Assembly: GCF_026017845.1 (NCBI RefSeq)
Contig: NZ_CP100416.1
Coordinates: forward strand, 4,865,076 to 4,929,075
Direction of reading: 5' to 3'
Origin: Amycolatopsis mediterranei
GTDB lineage: Bacteria; Actinomycetota; Actinomycetes; Mycobacteriales; Pseudonocardiaceae
Length of the DNA stretch: 64,000 nt
Position 1 is the first letter of the stretch, and each line of letters starts with the position of its first letter. A program made the position numbers and the translations under genes. Positions 1 through 8,071 of this stretch are shown piece by piece. The notes beneath the pieces were generated by a model. It did no database searches, was not told the origin of the DNA, and saw nothing but the letters and a program-made list of their open reading frames with translations.

Positions 1-255
1 CGTTCCGGGTGCTCCAGCACCGCCAGCCCGCGCCACGGATCGCCGGCCGGGACGTCGGCCGGGCTGAGCAGGCCGTGGTCGAGCAGCGGCTACCACACGC
101 TCGGGCCGCGAGCGCCCTGGCGTGGTCGCGGGTGAGGTGCCGGCGGGCGGCGAGGATCGGCCCCGGTTCGGCGTCGGCGGTCGCGACCAGGTGGTCCAGC
201 AGGGGAGCGGGCAGGGCGGGGTGGGCGGCCGGCAACGGGGTCGTCGTCTTCTCCG
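1..255 (-). pseudogene. Left-edge gene fragment with broken frame
   Basis: Reading the minus strand from about 255 towards 1, one frame gives a convincing actinobacterial protein segment (residues like PLLDHLVATADAEPGP and HLTRDHARALAAR, codons ending in G/C). From about position 95 to 1 the convincing frame is a different one (PLLDHGLLSPADVP, then GLAVLEHPE), and an in-frame TAG lies at about 88-90. The two halves read as one protein joined by a frame change at about 90-115. The composition (LARHPD/VLEHPE-like helices) recalls leucine-rich-repeat-variant or HEAT-like proteins, but that is only an impression. No good start codon is visible near 255; a TTG is possible. The gene runs off the window, so it could be a pseudogene, a sequencing indel, or two unrelated frames. 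Confidence 0.3.
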
Positions 256-337
256 AAACGCTCCGCCCGCGTGCGGAACAAAGCAGGATCGCGGAAGTTT
301 GCGGCGCCGCAACCGGTTCGGCGGCCAGAATGGCGGG

Positions 338-667
338 ATGAAACTGGGGCAGGTGGCGTCGACCGCACGCCGGATCTTCTCCGCCCGGCTCGTCTACGGC
401 GATCCGGTCGAGCGGGACGGCGTCGTCGTCATCCCGGCCGCGGCCGTCTACGGAGGCGGCGGCGGTGGAGGCGGAGGAGGCGGCGACACCCTCCCCGTGC
501 GGGAAGGCGCCGGCTTCGGGGTGTTCGCCCGGCCCGTCGGCGCCTTCGTCGTGCGCGACGGCGCCGTCACCTGGGTGCCCGCCGTCGATGTCATGCGGCT
601 CGGGCTGGCTGCCGCCGTCACCGTCGTCGCCCTCACGAAGATCCTGGGGAAGCGCGCCGAACCCTGA
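338..667 (+). CDS. GerW/YtfJ-family sporulation-like protein
   Basis: A 109-residue protein of the Spore_YtfJ (GerW) family. The N-terminal half has the family's VYGDPVERDGVVVIPAAAV stretch, followed by an 11-glycine run (about residues 39-49), then the conserved GFGVFARPVGAFVVRDG segment and a C-terminal hydrophobic helix (about 88-103). In Bacillus, YtfJ/GerW is a spore protein needed for germination; actinobacterial homologues are common, are found in organisms without endospores, and their role is unknown. ATG 338 is preceded by a weak GGCGG; an upstream in-frame start at 122 would add a non-conserved, arginine/glycine-rich extension and is rejected. It lies alone between the broken left-edge gene and the PHP hydrolase. 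Family call firm; function not known. Confidence 0.8.
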   Translation: MKLGQVASTARRIFSARLVYGDPVERDGVVVIPAAAVYGGGGGGGGGGGDTLPVREGAGFGVFARPVGAFVVRDGAVTWVPAVDVMRLGLAAAVTVVALTKILGKRAEP

Positions 668-745
668 CCAGGGGCCGGCGAAAGTTCACCACCGGTTGGT
701 GTCCGCGTTCGCCCGGCGCGCCTAGCCTCGGGTGCGGAGGTGCGT

Positions 746-2254
746 ATGGATTCCGGGGACTTCAGCCGGCGGACGCTGCTGCGGGCCGGTGGGGTGGCGG
801 CCGCCGCGGGGATGCTGCCCGGCGTGGCCTTCGCCGATCAGCCGGGTGGCTCGGGCAGCCAGACCCGGACCGTCACCGGCACGCTGAAACCGGACGTGCC
901 GGACTGGTACTACCTGCCCGTCGACGTCCCACGTGGGGTGCGGCAGATCGACGTCGTGTACTCCTACGACCGGCCGACCGTGCCGGCCGGCACCCGCGGG
1001 AACGCCTGCGACATCGGCATCTTCGGCCCCGAAGGCCACGACGTCGGCAACGCGCGCGGCTTCCGCGGCTGGTCCGGCGGCTTCCGCGACCGGTTCTCGA
1101 TCAGCGCGTCCGAAGCCACCCCCGGCTACCTCGCCGGCCCGGTCAAGCCCGGCCGGTGGCACGTCATCCTCGGCCCGTACACCGTCGCGCCGCAGGGGCT
1201 GAACTACCGGGTGGACATCACGCTCACCTTCGGCCCGGACGGCACCCCGTTCAAGCCGAACCCGGCGCCGGAAGCCGCGCCCGCCCGCGAGCGCGGCCGT
1301 GCCTGGTACCGCGGGGACAGCCACCTGCACACCGTCCACTCCGACGGCCGCCGCACGCCGGATCAGCTCGTCGCCGACGCCCGGGCCGCCGGCCTCGACT
1401 TCATCGTCTCCACCGACCACAACACCTCCAGCTCGCAGCTGGTCTGGGGTGACCACGCCGCCGACGACCTGCTGATCCTCAACGGCGAAGAGGTGACGAC
1501 CCGGTCCGGGCACTGGCCCGCGATCGGCCTGCCCGCCGGCACCTGGATCGACTGGCGCTACCGGGCGGCCGACCCGCGGGACTTCCGGCGCTTCACCGAC
1601 CAGGTGCACCGCGCCGGCGGCCTGGTCACCGCCGCGCACCCGTTCGCCAACTGCTTCGGCTGCACCTACGAATTCGCCTACGAGCTCGCCGACCTCGTCG
1701 AGGTGTGGAACGGGCCGTGGACGCAGGACGACGAGGCGAGCGTCATCCACTGGGACGGGCTCCTGCGCGGCGGCCGCTTCATCCCGGCGATCGGCGACTC
1801 CGACGCGCACAACCCGGACCAGCGGGTCGCCCTGCCGCACACCGTCGTGCTCGCCGACCGGCTGCGCCGCCAGGAGCTCCTGGCCGGGCTCGCGGCCGGG
1901 CGTTCCTGGCTGGCGGAATCGGCGTCGGTCCAGCTGGACTTCACCGTCTCGGGCGGCGGCGCGAGCGCGGGCATCGGCGAGCGGCTCGCCGCGGGCACCG
2001 GGACACCGGTGACCGTCAACGCCGTGGTCGCCGGCGTGCCGGGGACGACGGTGACGTTCCTCGACCAGCTCGGCCCGGAACACACCGAGCCGATCGGCGA
2101 CTCCGGGGCGGCCACGGTCACCTGGACGACCTACCCGCGCTACAGCCGCTGGGTGCGGGTCGAGGTCCGTCGCCCGTCCGGCGGCCCGAACACGACGGTG
2201 CCGAACGCCATGGTGGCGATGTCCAACCCGATCTTCCTCGGCACCGGCCACTGA
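746..2254 (+). CDS. Tat-exported CehA/McbA-type PHP metallohydrolase
   Basis: A 502-residue secreted PHP-domain phosphoesterase-like enzyme. The N-terminus carries a twin-arginine signal (SRRTLLRAGG, then an Ala-rich hydrophobic stretch ending AFADQ). A β-rich domain (about 35-170) precedes the PHP domain: GDSHLHTVHSDG near residues 190-201 gives the HxH metal ligands, STDHN and NGEEVTT follow, then AAHPF and GDSDAH (about 350) supply further ligands. A C-terminal β-sandwich (about 390-500) follows. CehA and McbA of the same family hydrolyse carbamate insecticides, but most members have unknown phosphoester or amide substrates. ATG 746 is chosen because GGAGG (736-740) sits five bases upstream; a GTG at 740 overlaps that site. 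Secretion suggests phosphate or carbon scavenging, which is inference. Confidence 0.85.
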   Translation: MDSGDFSRRTLLRAGGVAAAAGMLPGVAFADQPGGSGSQTRTVTGTLKPDVPDWYYLPVDVPRGVRQIDVVYSYDRPTVPAGTRGNACDIGIFGPEGHDVGNARGFRGWSGGFRDRFSISASEATPGYLAGPVKPGRWHVILGPYTVAPQGLNYRVDITLTFGPDGTPFKPNPAPEAAPARERGRAWYRGDSHLHTVHSDGRRTPDQLVADARAAGLDFIVSTDHNTSSSQLVWGDHAADDLLILNGEEVTTRSGHWPAIGLPAGTWIDWRYRAADPRDFRRFTDQVHRAGGLVTAAHPFANCFGCTYEFAYELADLVEVWNGPWTQDDEASVIHWDGLLRGGRFIPAIGDSDAHNPDQRVALPHTVVLADRLRRQELLAGLAAGRSWLAESASVQLDFTVSGGGASAGIGERLAAGTGTPVTVNAVVAGVPGTTVTFLDQLGPEHTEPIGDSGAATVTWTTYPRYSRWVRVEVRRPSGGPNTTVPNAMVAMSNPIFLGTGH

Positions 2255-2320
2255 ACCCCGCCCGCTGCACCGCGTCCTCCTATTGGGCAGACTGGTGCGA
2301 ACGGGTGAAGGGGAGGCAGG

Positions 2321-3136
2321 GTGCGCGGTTGTGGCCTGAAGCTGGCCATGGTCCTGGTGGCGGTCGTCGTGCTGGCCGCCGGGATCGTCGTGGTGGTGGC
2401 GTACACGCGCGGTGAGATCCGGACGCCGGGGTGCACGGTGGCGCAGCCGGGGGACAAGGCGTCCAGCTACACGTTCACCCCGGAGCAGATGAACAACGCG
2501 GCGACGATCTCGGCGGTCGGCACCAAGCTGGGGCTGCCCGCCCACGCGGCGACGGTCGCGCTGGCGACGGCGTTGCAGGAGTCGAAGCTGCGCAACCTCC
2601 CGGGCGGTGACCGCGACTCGGTCGGGCTGTTCCAGCAGCGGCCCAGCCAGGGCTGGGGCACGGTCGCCCAGCTGCGCGACCCGGTCTACGCGGCGACGGA
2701 GTTCTACGAGAAGCTCCAGAAGCTGCCGAACTGGGAGACGCTGCCGATCACCGAGGCGGCGCAGGCGGTCCAGCGGTCGGGCGCCCCGGACGCGTACTCG
2801 CAGTGGGAATCGCAGTCCCGCACCATGGCGGCGGCGTTCAACGGCCAGTTCCCGGCCGCGCTGACCTGCCGCAACCTGACCCTGGCGGCGCCCGCGAACC
2901 TCGCCGGGACGGCGACGGCGGAGCTGGGCACGTCCAGCCTCAGCGGACCCCACCCGGCGGCACAGGGCTGGACGTACGCGACCTGGCTGGTCGGCCGCGC
3001 GGAGGCACTGGGCGTGGACAAGGTGAGCTTCGCGGGCCGGACGTGGACGGCGGAATCGGGCGCGTGGGCCGACGATTCGGCCGCGGGCCAGGACCTTGCG
3101 CTGCACCAGACCGCGGCGGCCCAGGTCAGCGAGTAA
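2321..3136 (+). CDS. Membrane-anchored lysozyme-fold-like protein
   Basis: A 271-residue protein with a short cytoplasmic N-terminus, one transmembrane helix (about residues 7-28) and an extracytoplasmic domain. Residues about 55-175 hold ATALQESKLRNLPGG and DSVGLFQQRPSQGWGT, a Glu-containing helix followed by a GLFQQRP-type segment as seen in goose-type-lysozyme/transglycosylase-like folds of actinobacteria. The final third (from about 190) is variable and ends with a repeated WTA-type segment. Close relatives are often annotated only as hypothetical or, misleadingly, as heavy-metal transporter. A peptidoglycan-linked role is plausible but inferred; E88 of QESK would be the candidate catalytic acid. 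GTG 2321 follows a clear GGGAGG. It stands alone, convergent with the MFS gene. Confidence 0.65.
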   Translation: MRGCGLKLAMVLVAVVVLAAGIVVVVAYTRGEIRTPGCTVAQPGDKASSYTFTPEQMNNAATISAVGTKLGLPAHAATVALATALQESKLRNLPGGDRDSVGLFQQRPSQGWGTVAQLRDPVYAATEFYEKLQKLPNWETLPITEAAQAVQRSGAPDAYSQWESQSRTMAAAFNGQFPAALTCRNLTLAAPANLAGTATAELGTSSLSGPHPAAQGWTYATWLVGRAEALGVDKVSFAGRTWTAESGAWADDSAAGQDLALHQTAAAQVSE

Positions 3137-3155
3137 CGCTCCTTGGGCAGTCGGG

Positions 3156-4364
3156 TCAGCGGGTGGCGGCGGCCCAGCGGACCGCCGGGCCCATCGCCCA
3201 GCCCGCGGCCACGAACACCGCCCCCAGGACGAGCCACCCCGCGAGGCCCCCGCCGACCACCACCGTGCTCAGCACCACCGGGCCCACCGCGCGGGCCACC
3301 GACGTCCCGCTGCCGAAGAAGCCCTGGTATTCGCCCTGCTTGTCGGCCGGGGCCAGGGCGAAGCCGATCTCCCACGAGCCCGCCGACTGGAGCATCTCGC
3401 CGAGCACCTGCACCAGCGCCCCGGCGACGAGCACCGCGAACGCCACCGCCGGTGACGTCCCCAGCGCCGACAGTGCGAACCCCACGCAGGAGGCCATCAG
3501 CACCACGCCCGACCGGCGCACCATCCGCGCCGCGGAACCGAGGGTCGTCAGGCGACCCGCGACGCGGACCTGCAAGACCACCACCACGACCGTGTTCAGC
3601 ACGAACAACGCCGACACCGTCCAGCCCGGCGCCGCGGTGTGTTCGACGATCCACAGCGGGATCGCGACGCTCGGCAGCGGCATGCGCAGCAGCAGGATCG
3701 CGTTGAGCAGCGTCACCAGCGCGTACGGCCGGTCGCGCAGCACGGCGGACTTCGGTGCCCCCGTGTGCGGCGACGCCGTCCGCGGGACCGCCGGGAGTGC
3801 GTGCAGCAGCGCCGCCGTCACGACGAAGGCCGCCGCGTCGAGGACGAAGACCGTCAGGTACGCCGAAGCCGTGTCGGCCGAGAGGGCGAGACCGCCCAGT
3901 CCGGCGCCGACGGCGAGCCCGGCGTTGCCCGCCGACTGCAGGTGGGCCCGGATGCGCGTCCGCCGCTCCGGGTCGGCGAGCGCGGCCAGCAGCGCCTGGC
4001 GGACCGCGGCCAGCCCGGTCTGGCAGCTGCCGTAGAGGCACGCGGCCAGCACGAACGTCACCGGCGAGCGCACGACGAGGAACGCCAGGATCGACGTGCC
4101 CGTCGCCAGCGCCAGCAGCACCGCCGAACCGCGGGCGCCGTGGCGGTCGGCGAGGTGCCCGAGCGGCACCCCCGCGACCGAACCCACCGCCCAGCCGAGC
4201 GTGAGCCCGAGCCCCACCTGCGCCGGCGTCAGCCCGGCGATCCGCGTGAAGAACAGCACCGAGCAGGTCAGGAACGCGCCGTCGCCGAGCGAGCCGGCCA
4301 GCTGGGCGGCGGCGAGCAGCCGGCCGGGCCGTCGGGTCTTCGGACGTTCGAGAAGCACGGTCAT
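3156..4364 (-). CDS. MFS transporter divergent from MocR regulator
   Basis: A 402-residue major facilitator with about twelve hydrophobic segments and the loop 2-3 signature as GVPLGHLADRHGAR. It probably exports a small molecule; the substrate cannot be read from sequence. ATG 4364 is used; longer in-frame starts (to 4457) would extend across the regulator's promoter. No Shine-Dalgarno precedes the ATG, and a TAACGT box (4372-4377, minus strand) lies 8 bases upstream, so the transcript may be leaderless. The gene faces the MocR/PdxR-type regulator at 4446 across 81 bases containing an inverted repeat, which suggests that the regulator controls this exporter. Confidence 0.85.
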   Translation of the reverse strand: MTVLLERPKTRRPGRLLAAAQLAGSLGDGAFLTCSVLFFTRIAGLTPAQVGLGLTLGWAVGSVAGVPLGHLADRHGARGSAVLLALATGTSILAFLVVRSPVTFVLAACLYGSCQTGLAAVRQALLAALADPERRTRIRAHLQSAGNAGLAVGAGLGGLALSADTASAYLTVFVLDAAAFVVTAALLHALPAVPRTASPHTGAPKSAVLRDRPYALVTLLNAILLLRMPLPSVAIPLWIVEHTAAPGWTVSALFVLNTVVVVVLQVRVAGRLTTLGSAARMVRRSGVVLMASCVGFALSALGTSPAVAFAVLVAGALVQVLGEMLQSAGSWEIGFALAPADKQGEYQGFFGSGTSVARAVGPVVLSTVVVGGGLAGWLVLGAVFVAAGWAMGPAVRWAAATR

Positions 4365-4403
4365 GGGAGGAACGTTAGAGCCCTGTTTGGCCCGATCCCA
4401 GAT

Positions 4404-4426
4404 CCAATTCCGGTCCATCGAATTGG
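4404..4426. promoter_or_regulatory. Inverted repeat, probable MocR operator
   Basis: CCAATTC (4404-4410) and GAATTGG (4420-4426) form a perfect 7-bp inverted repeat with a 9-base spacer, in the divergent region between the MFS gene and the MocR-type regulator. A second TTGG-GCC element occurs at 4387-4392 and 4423-4429. A TATAGG box at 4432-4437 lies 8 bases before ATG 4446 and fits a leaderless -10. MocR-family proteins commonly bind paired sites in such divergent promoters; binding here is inferred. Confidence 0.5.
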
Positions 4427-4445
4427 GCCAATATAGGCTCGCCGG

Positions 4446-5852
4446 ATGGACTTCCACGTCAGCCTGGCCGGTCGCGGCGACCGGAGCGTCCGCATCTACC
4501 GCCAGCTGCGTGACGCCGTCCTGGACGGCAGGCTCCGCGCGGGGGAGCGGCTGCCGCCGACTCGCGAGCTCGCGCGGCGCCTGGCCGTCTCGCGCAACAC
4601 CGTCGCGGTCGCCTACGACCGCCTCACCGCCGACGGCTTCCTCACCGGCCGCGTCGGCGCCGGGACCTACGTCAGCGCGGAACTCCCGGCGCCGAAGCCG
4701 CGCAAGGCTCCGTCGGTGCGCGGGCCGCAGCCGACGGCGGTGTGGCGGTCACTGCCGCCCCCGGCCGCCGAGGCGCCCGCGCCGGAGTTCGACTTCCGCG
4801 TGGGCATCCCCGACACCGCGCTGTTCCCCCTGGACACCTGGCGGCGCCTGCTCGCGCGGGAACTGCGTGACACCGCCGAGTTCGCACACTACGCCGGGCC
4901 CGGCGGCCACCCCGGGCTGCGCGCGGCGATCGCCCGGCACGTGGGCGTCTCGCGCTCGGTGCGCGCCGACGCCGACGACGTGCTCGTCACCCAAGGCGCG
5001 CAGCAGGCCCTGGATCTGCTCTGCCGCGTCCTGCTCGAACCCGGCGACCGCGTCGCCATCGAGGAGCCGGGCTACCGGATGGCGAAGCTGCTGTTCACCT
5101 CGCACGGCGCCGAAGTCGTCGGAGTGCCGGTGGACGGCGAAGGGCTCGACGTCGCCGCGCTGCCGCCGCGCACGAAACTGGTGTACGTCACGCCGTCGCA
5201 CCAGTTCCCGCTCGGCACGCCGATGTCCCTCGCCCGCCGCACGGCGCTGCTGGCGTGGGCGGCCCGCGCCGGCGCGGTCGTCGTCGAGGACGACTACGAC
5301 AGTGAATTCCGGTTCTCCGACCGGCCGCTGGAGCCGTTGCAGAGCCTGGACCGCGACGGCCGGGTGGCCTACGTCGGCTCGTTCTCCAAGACGCTGCTTC
5401 CCATGCTGCGCCTGGGTTTCCTGATCGCCCCGGCATCCCTGCGCGACGCGCTGCAGCACGCGCGTCAGCTGTCCGGCCGGCACGGCGACCTGCCCGCACA
5501 GGCCGCGCTGGCCGGTTTCATCGACGAAGGGCTCTTCGCCCGCCACCTCCGCCGCGCGACGAAGGTCTACGCGGATCGCCACGAGCGCATCACCGCGACC
5601 CTGGAACGGGTGTTCGCGGGTAGGTTGCGCCCGGTGCCGTCGGCGGCGGGCCTGCACCTGTGCGCCCTGGCCGAGGACGAGACGGACCTGGAGCCGATCG
5701 CGGCCCGCGCGGCGGCGGCCGGCGCGGCGATCCAGACGCTTTCCGATCTGTGCGGCGGTTTCCCGCAGCAAGGCGTGGTCCTCGGCTACGGCTCGATCCC
5801 CTCGGCGAGCATCGACGCCGGGCTCGCGGTGCTGGACGAGGCCTGGGGCTGA
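4446..5852 (+). CDS. MocR/PdxR-type GntR regulator with aminotransferase domain
   Basis: A 468-residue transcription factor. Residues 1-75 are a GntR winged helix-turn-helix (RLPPTRELARRLAVSRNTV, then YDRLTADGFLTGRVGAGTYV). From about 110 a class I aminotransferase-fold domain follows, with LVTQGAQQALDLL, YVTPSHQFPLG, EDDYDSEFR and SFSKTLLP; Lys315 of SFSK is the expected PLP-binding lysine. Family members sense PLP or amino compounds and activate neighbours such as pdxST or transporter and GABA genes. No PdxS/T is present here, so the nearest target is the divergent MFS gene. The start agrees with the family N-terminus and a leaderless TATAGG promoter. Annotation to family is firm; the ligand is unknown. 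Confidence 0.9.
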   Translation: MDFHVSLAGRGDRSVRIYRQLRDAVLDGRLRAGERLPPTRELARRLAVSRNTVAVAYDRLTADGFLTGRVGAGTYVSAELPAPKPRKAPSVRGPQPTAVWRSLPPPAAEAPAPEFDFRVGIPDTALFPLDTWRRLLARELRDTAEFAHYAGPGGHPGLRAAIARHVGVSRSVRADADDVLVTQGAQQALDLLCRVLLEPGDRVAIEEPGYRMAKLLFTSHGAEVVGVPVDGEGLDVAALPPRTKLVYVTPSHQFPLGTPMSLARRTALLAWAARAGAVVVEDDYDSEFRFSDRPLEPLQSLDRDGRVAYVGSFSKTLLPMLRLGFLIAPASLRDALQHARQLSGRHGDLPAQAALAGFIDEGLFARHLRRATKVYADRHERITATLERVFAGRLRPVPSAAGLHLCALAEDETDLEPIAARAAAAGAAIQTLSDLCGGFPQQGVVLGYGSIPSASIDAGLAVLDEAWG

Positions 5853-5877
5853 CGAGCTGATCCGCTGGTTGTGGCAG

Positions 5878-5899
5878 GGAACTTCAAGGCTCCCCTTTG
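5878..5899. terminator. Hairpin between convergent genes
   Basis: GGGA, CTT and their partners AAG and TCCC (5878-5895) can fold into a short interrupted hairpin with a one-base loop, followed by CTTT. It lies between the convergent MocR gene and the DHA2 transporter, where a bidirectional terminator is expected. The stem is short, so efficiency is uncertain. Confidence 0.4.
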
Positions 5900-5955
5900 C
5901 CGACTTTGTGCGCGCCAAGGCGTGTGCCCCGCCGCCGCGTCGGGCCGGGACCAAG

Positions 5956-7356
5956 CTAGGCGGGCGCGGCCGCGGTGGCCTGGGGCTCGGCGTGGTGGTC
6001 GGTGCGCCGCCGCGTGGCGATCAGCAGGCCGCCCGCGCACGTCAGCGCCGCCGTGGCCAGGATCATCAGCCAGCCCCGCCGGAAGTCCGCCAGGTCCGGC
6101 GTTCCGGCGAAGACGGCCACCAGCACCGCCGTGCCCAGGACCGTGCCGATCTGCCGGGCCGTGTTCACCATCGAGGAGCCCGCGCCCCAGCGGGACGGCG
6201 GCAGGACCGTGCCCACCACGCCCGAAAGGCTCGGCAGGATCAGCCCGACACCGAGGCCCGTCAGCAGCTGGCCGGGCAGCATCGACGTCGCGTAGGAGGG
6301 CACCGATCCCATGCGCAGCAACCAGATCAGCGATCCCGTCGCGAACGCCACGCCGCCGAGGGCGACGACCGGGCCCGGCCCGAAGCGGTGCACGAACCGG
6401 CCGCCGAGGATCGACACCGGGACCACCACCAGCGGGCCCGGCGCCAGGGACAGCCCGGCCACCAGGATCGAGTCGTGCCAGATCGACGTCAGGAACAGAA
6501 CGTTGCCGAACAGCATCGCCGCGAACCCGGCGGCGAACACCCCGGTGGTCAGGCAGGCCAGCCACAACGTCGGGACGCGCAGGGCCGGCAGGTCCAGTAC
6601 CGGCACCGGGTGCCGCGCCGAGCGCAGCGGGACCCAGGCCAGCGCGACGGCGGCCACCGCGAACGCCAGCAGCACCGGCCGGGCGGTCCACCCGCGGTCG
6701 GGCGCCTCGACCAGCGCGTACGCCATGGCACCGACGCCCACCAGCAGCCCGGTGGCGCCGAGGAGGTCCGGGACGCCGGTCGAGGTGTCCCGCGACTCGC
6801 GCAGCACCCGCGGCCCGGCCAGCAGCGTCGCCGCGCAGATCGGCAGGTTCACCAGGAACACCCAGCGCCAGGACGCCTCGACGAGCAGGCCGCCGACCGG
6901 CGGGCCGAGGGCCGCGGCCGCCGCGCCCACCGACGCCCAGACGCCGACCGCCATCGGACGCCGGTGCGGCGGGAACGCCGTCAGCAGCAGCGCCAGCGAC
7001 GTCGGCATGACGAGCGCGGCGCCGATCGCCTGCACCGCGCGGAAGGCGATCAACACGGGGATCGACGGCGCGGCCGCGCAGGCCGCCGACGCGAGGGTGA
7101 ACACCGCCACACCGGCGAGGAACAGCCGGCGGCGGCCGTAGCGGTCGGCCAGCCGCCCGGCCGGGGCGAGGCAGGCGGCGAACAGCACCGTGTAGCCGTT
7201 GAGCACCCACGACAGCGTCGCCAGGTCGTCACCGGGGAACGCGGCCCGGATGCCGGGGAAGGCGATCGTGACGATGAACGTGTCCAGGCTGGCGAGGAAG
7301 GCGGCGGTCGAGACGACCAGCAGCACGAGGCCGGGCTTCGGCGCGCTGTCGGGCAT
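5956..7356 (-). CDS. DHA2-family (EmrB/QacA-type) MFS drug exporter
   Basis: A 466-residue proton-driven efflux protein with about fourteen hydrophobic helices, the size and topology of the 14-TMS DHA2 family. Signatures include LDTFIVTIAFP in helix 1, the motif A loop GRLADRYGRRR (about residues 65-75) and the motif C-like GPPVGGLLVEASWRWVF. Family members expel lipophilic cations, dyes or antibiotics; the substrate here is unknown. ATG 7356 follows AGGAGG with good spacing. The promoter region holds a 7-bp inverted repeat (7364-7386) that overlaps both the ribosome-binding site and a TAGGTT -10 box, so repression by a TetR- or MarR-type protein is likely, yet no such gene is adjacent. Confidence 0.9.
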   Translation of the reverse strand: MPDSAPKPGLVLLVVSTAAFLASLDTFIVTIAFPGIRAAFPGDDLATLSWVLNGYTVLFAACLAPAGRLADRYGRRRLFLAGVAVFTLASAACAAAPSIPVLIAFRAVQAIGAALVMPTSLALLLTAFPPHRRPMAVGVWASVGAAAAALGPPVGGLLVEASWRWVFLVNLPICAATLLAGPRVLRESRDTSTGVPDLLGATGLLVGVGAMAYALVEAPDRGWTARPVLLAFAVAAVALAWVPLRSARHPVPVLDLPALRVPTLWLACLTTGVFAAGFAAMLFGNVLFLTSIWHDSILVAGLSLAPGPLVVVPVSILGGRFVHRFGPGPVVALGGVAFATGSLIWLLRMGSVPSYATSMLPGQLLTGLGVGLILPSLSGVVGTVLPPSRWGAGSSMVNTARQIGTVLGTAVLVAVFAGTPDLADFRRGWLMILATAALTCAGGLLIATRRRTDHHAEPQATAAAPA

Positions 7357-7363
7357 GATCCTC

Positions 7364-7386
7364 CTAGGTTCGAAAAAGCAACCTAG
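7364..7386 (-). promoter_or_regulatory. Operator-like inverted repeat at the DHA2 promoter
   Basis: CTAGGTT (7364-7370) and AACCTAG (7380-7386) are a perfect 7-bp inverted repeat with spacer CGAAAAAGC. On the minus strand the distal arm supplies TAGGTT as a -10 box and TTGTTA (7404-7409) lies 18 bases upstream as a -35. The proximal arm merges with AGGAGG. A repressor bound here would block both promoter escape and leader formation. The cognate regulator is not in the neighbourhood. Confidence 0.55.
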
Positions 7387-7437
7387 CTGGAAGATGTGGG
7401 TCTTAACAAGAGACTGACCTGTTCGAAGCGACTCAGG

Positions 7438-7911
7438 TCACGCGGCGGCGCGCTCCTCGGCCCGGGCCTGCAGCGCCGCGAGGGTGTGCTCGATCGACCG
7501 GACGTTGTAGCCCGGCCGGTCGGCGCGGCCGGTGACGCGCGGCCCCATGAACTTCCGCACCACCCAGCTGCCGATCCGGTACCAGTTCTCGGTGACCACG
7601 CAGCCGCCCGCGGCCGGCGCCAGCACGTACTCCCACCGCGAGACCCGCGAGCCGAACGGCGTGCGCACGTCGAAGGCGAACCGGCGGTCCGGCTCGAACA
7701 CGACCACCCGCACCCGCGTCCACCACTGCAGCTCGCCGTTGCGGTTGCGGCCGCGGAACCGCGCGCCGAGTGCCGGGCCGGTGCCGTCCAGCCAGCGGCC
7801 GCCGACGTTCTCCGGGCTCAGCTCGCCCATCCGTGGCAGGTCGGTGACCCACGACCACACCGTGCCCGGGTCGGCGGAGACGGTCACACTGCGCGAAATC
7901 GTCGGTTCCAC
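7438..7911 (-). CDS. SRPBCC (START-like) family protein
   Basis: A 157-residue single-domain protein of the SRPBCC/polyketide-cyclase-like ligand-binding superfamily. Typical features are the opening EPTISRSVTVSADPGTVWSWVTDL, the central RFAFDVRTPFG strand and the C-terminal helix running to EHTLAALQ. Such proteins bind hydrophobic ligands in a helix-grip cavity; many actinobacterial members are of unknown role. GTG 7911 is the only start that keeps the conserved N-terminal strand without a long low-complexity extension. It points away from bfn and has no obvious operon partner. Family assignment is good; ligand unknown. Confidence 0.75.
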   Translation of the reverse strand: MEPTISRSVTVSADPGTVWSWVTDLPRMGELSPENVGGRWLDGTGPALGARFRGRNRNGELQWWTRVRVVVFEPDRRFAFDVRTPFGSRVSRWEYVLAPAAGGCVVTENWYRIGSWVVRKFMGPRVTGRADRPGYNVRSIEHTLAALQARAEERAAA

Positions 7912-8010
7912 ACCCCGACGGTGACAGCCGTCGCCGCCGCCGGGCAAGGCGCCGGAGCGGAGTCCGCAGCCGAGAAGTACCCGGGCCGGGAAACCCGGCC
8001 GCCGGATCGG

Positions 8011-8035
8011 GTTGTGAACCGCTCGTTGTGGGTAC
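8011..8035 (+). promoter_or_regulatory. Candidate SigB/SigF-type promoter of the bifunctional nuclease gene
   Basis: GTTG (8011-8014), 15 bases, then GGGTAC (8030-8035) match the GTTT-N14-16-GGGTAT/C pattern of actinobacterial SigB/SigF-class stress sigma factors. The element lies 37 bases before GTG 8072. Similar elements precede other stress-related genes in this window. Confidence 0.5.
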
Positions 8036-8071
8036 TTCGCGCGCGGAGGGCTCCACGACACGGAGAGTGCG

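Noticed and set aside
722..3106. A 794-aa minus-strand ORF opposite the PHP and lysozyme-like genes
   Set aside because: It is the antisense of two genes with clear domains; its product is Arg/Pro/Gly-rich without known motifs.
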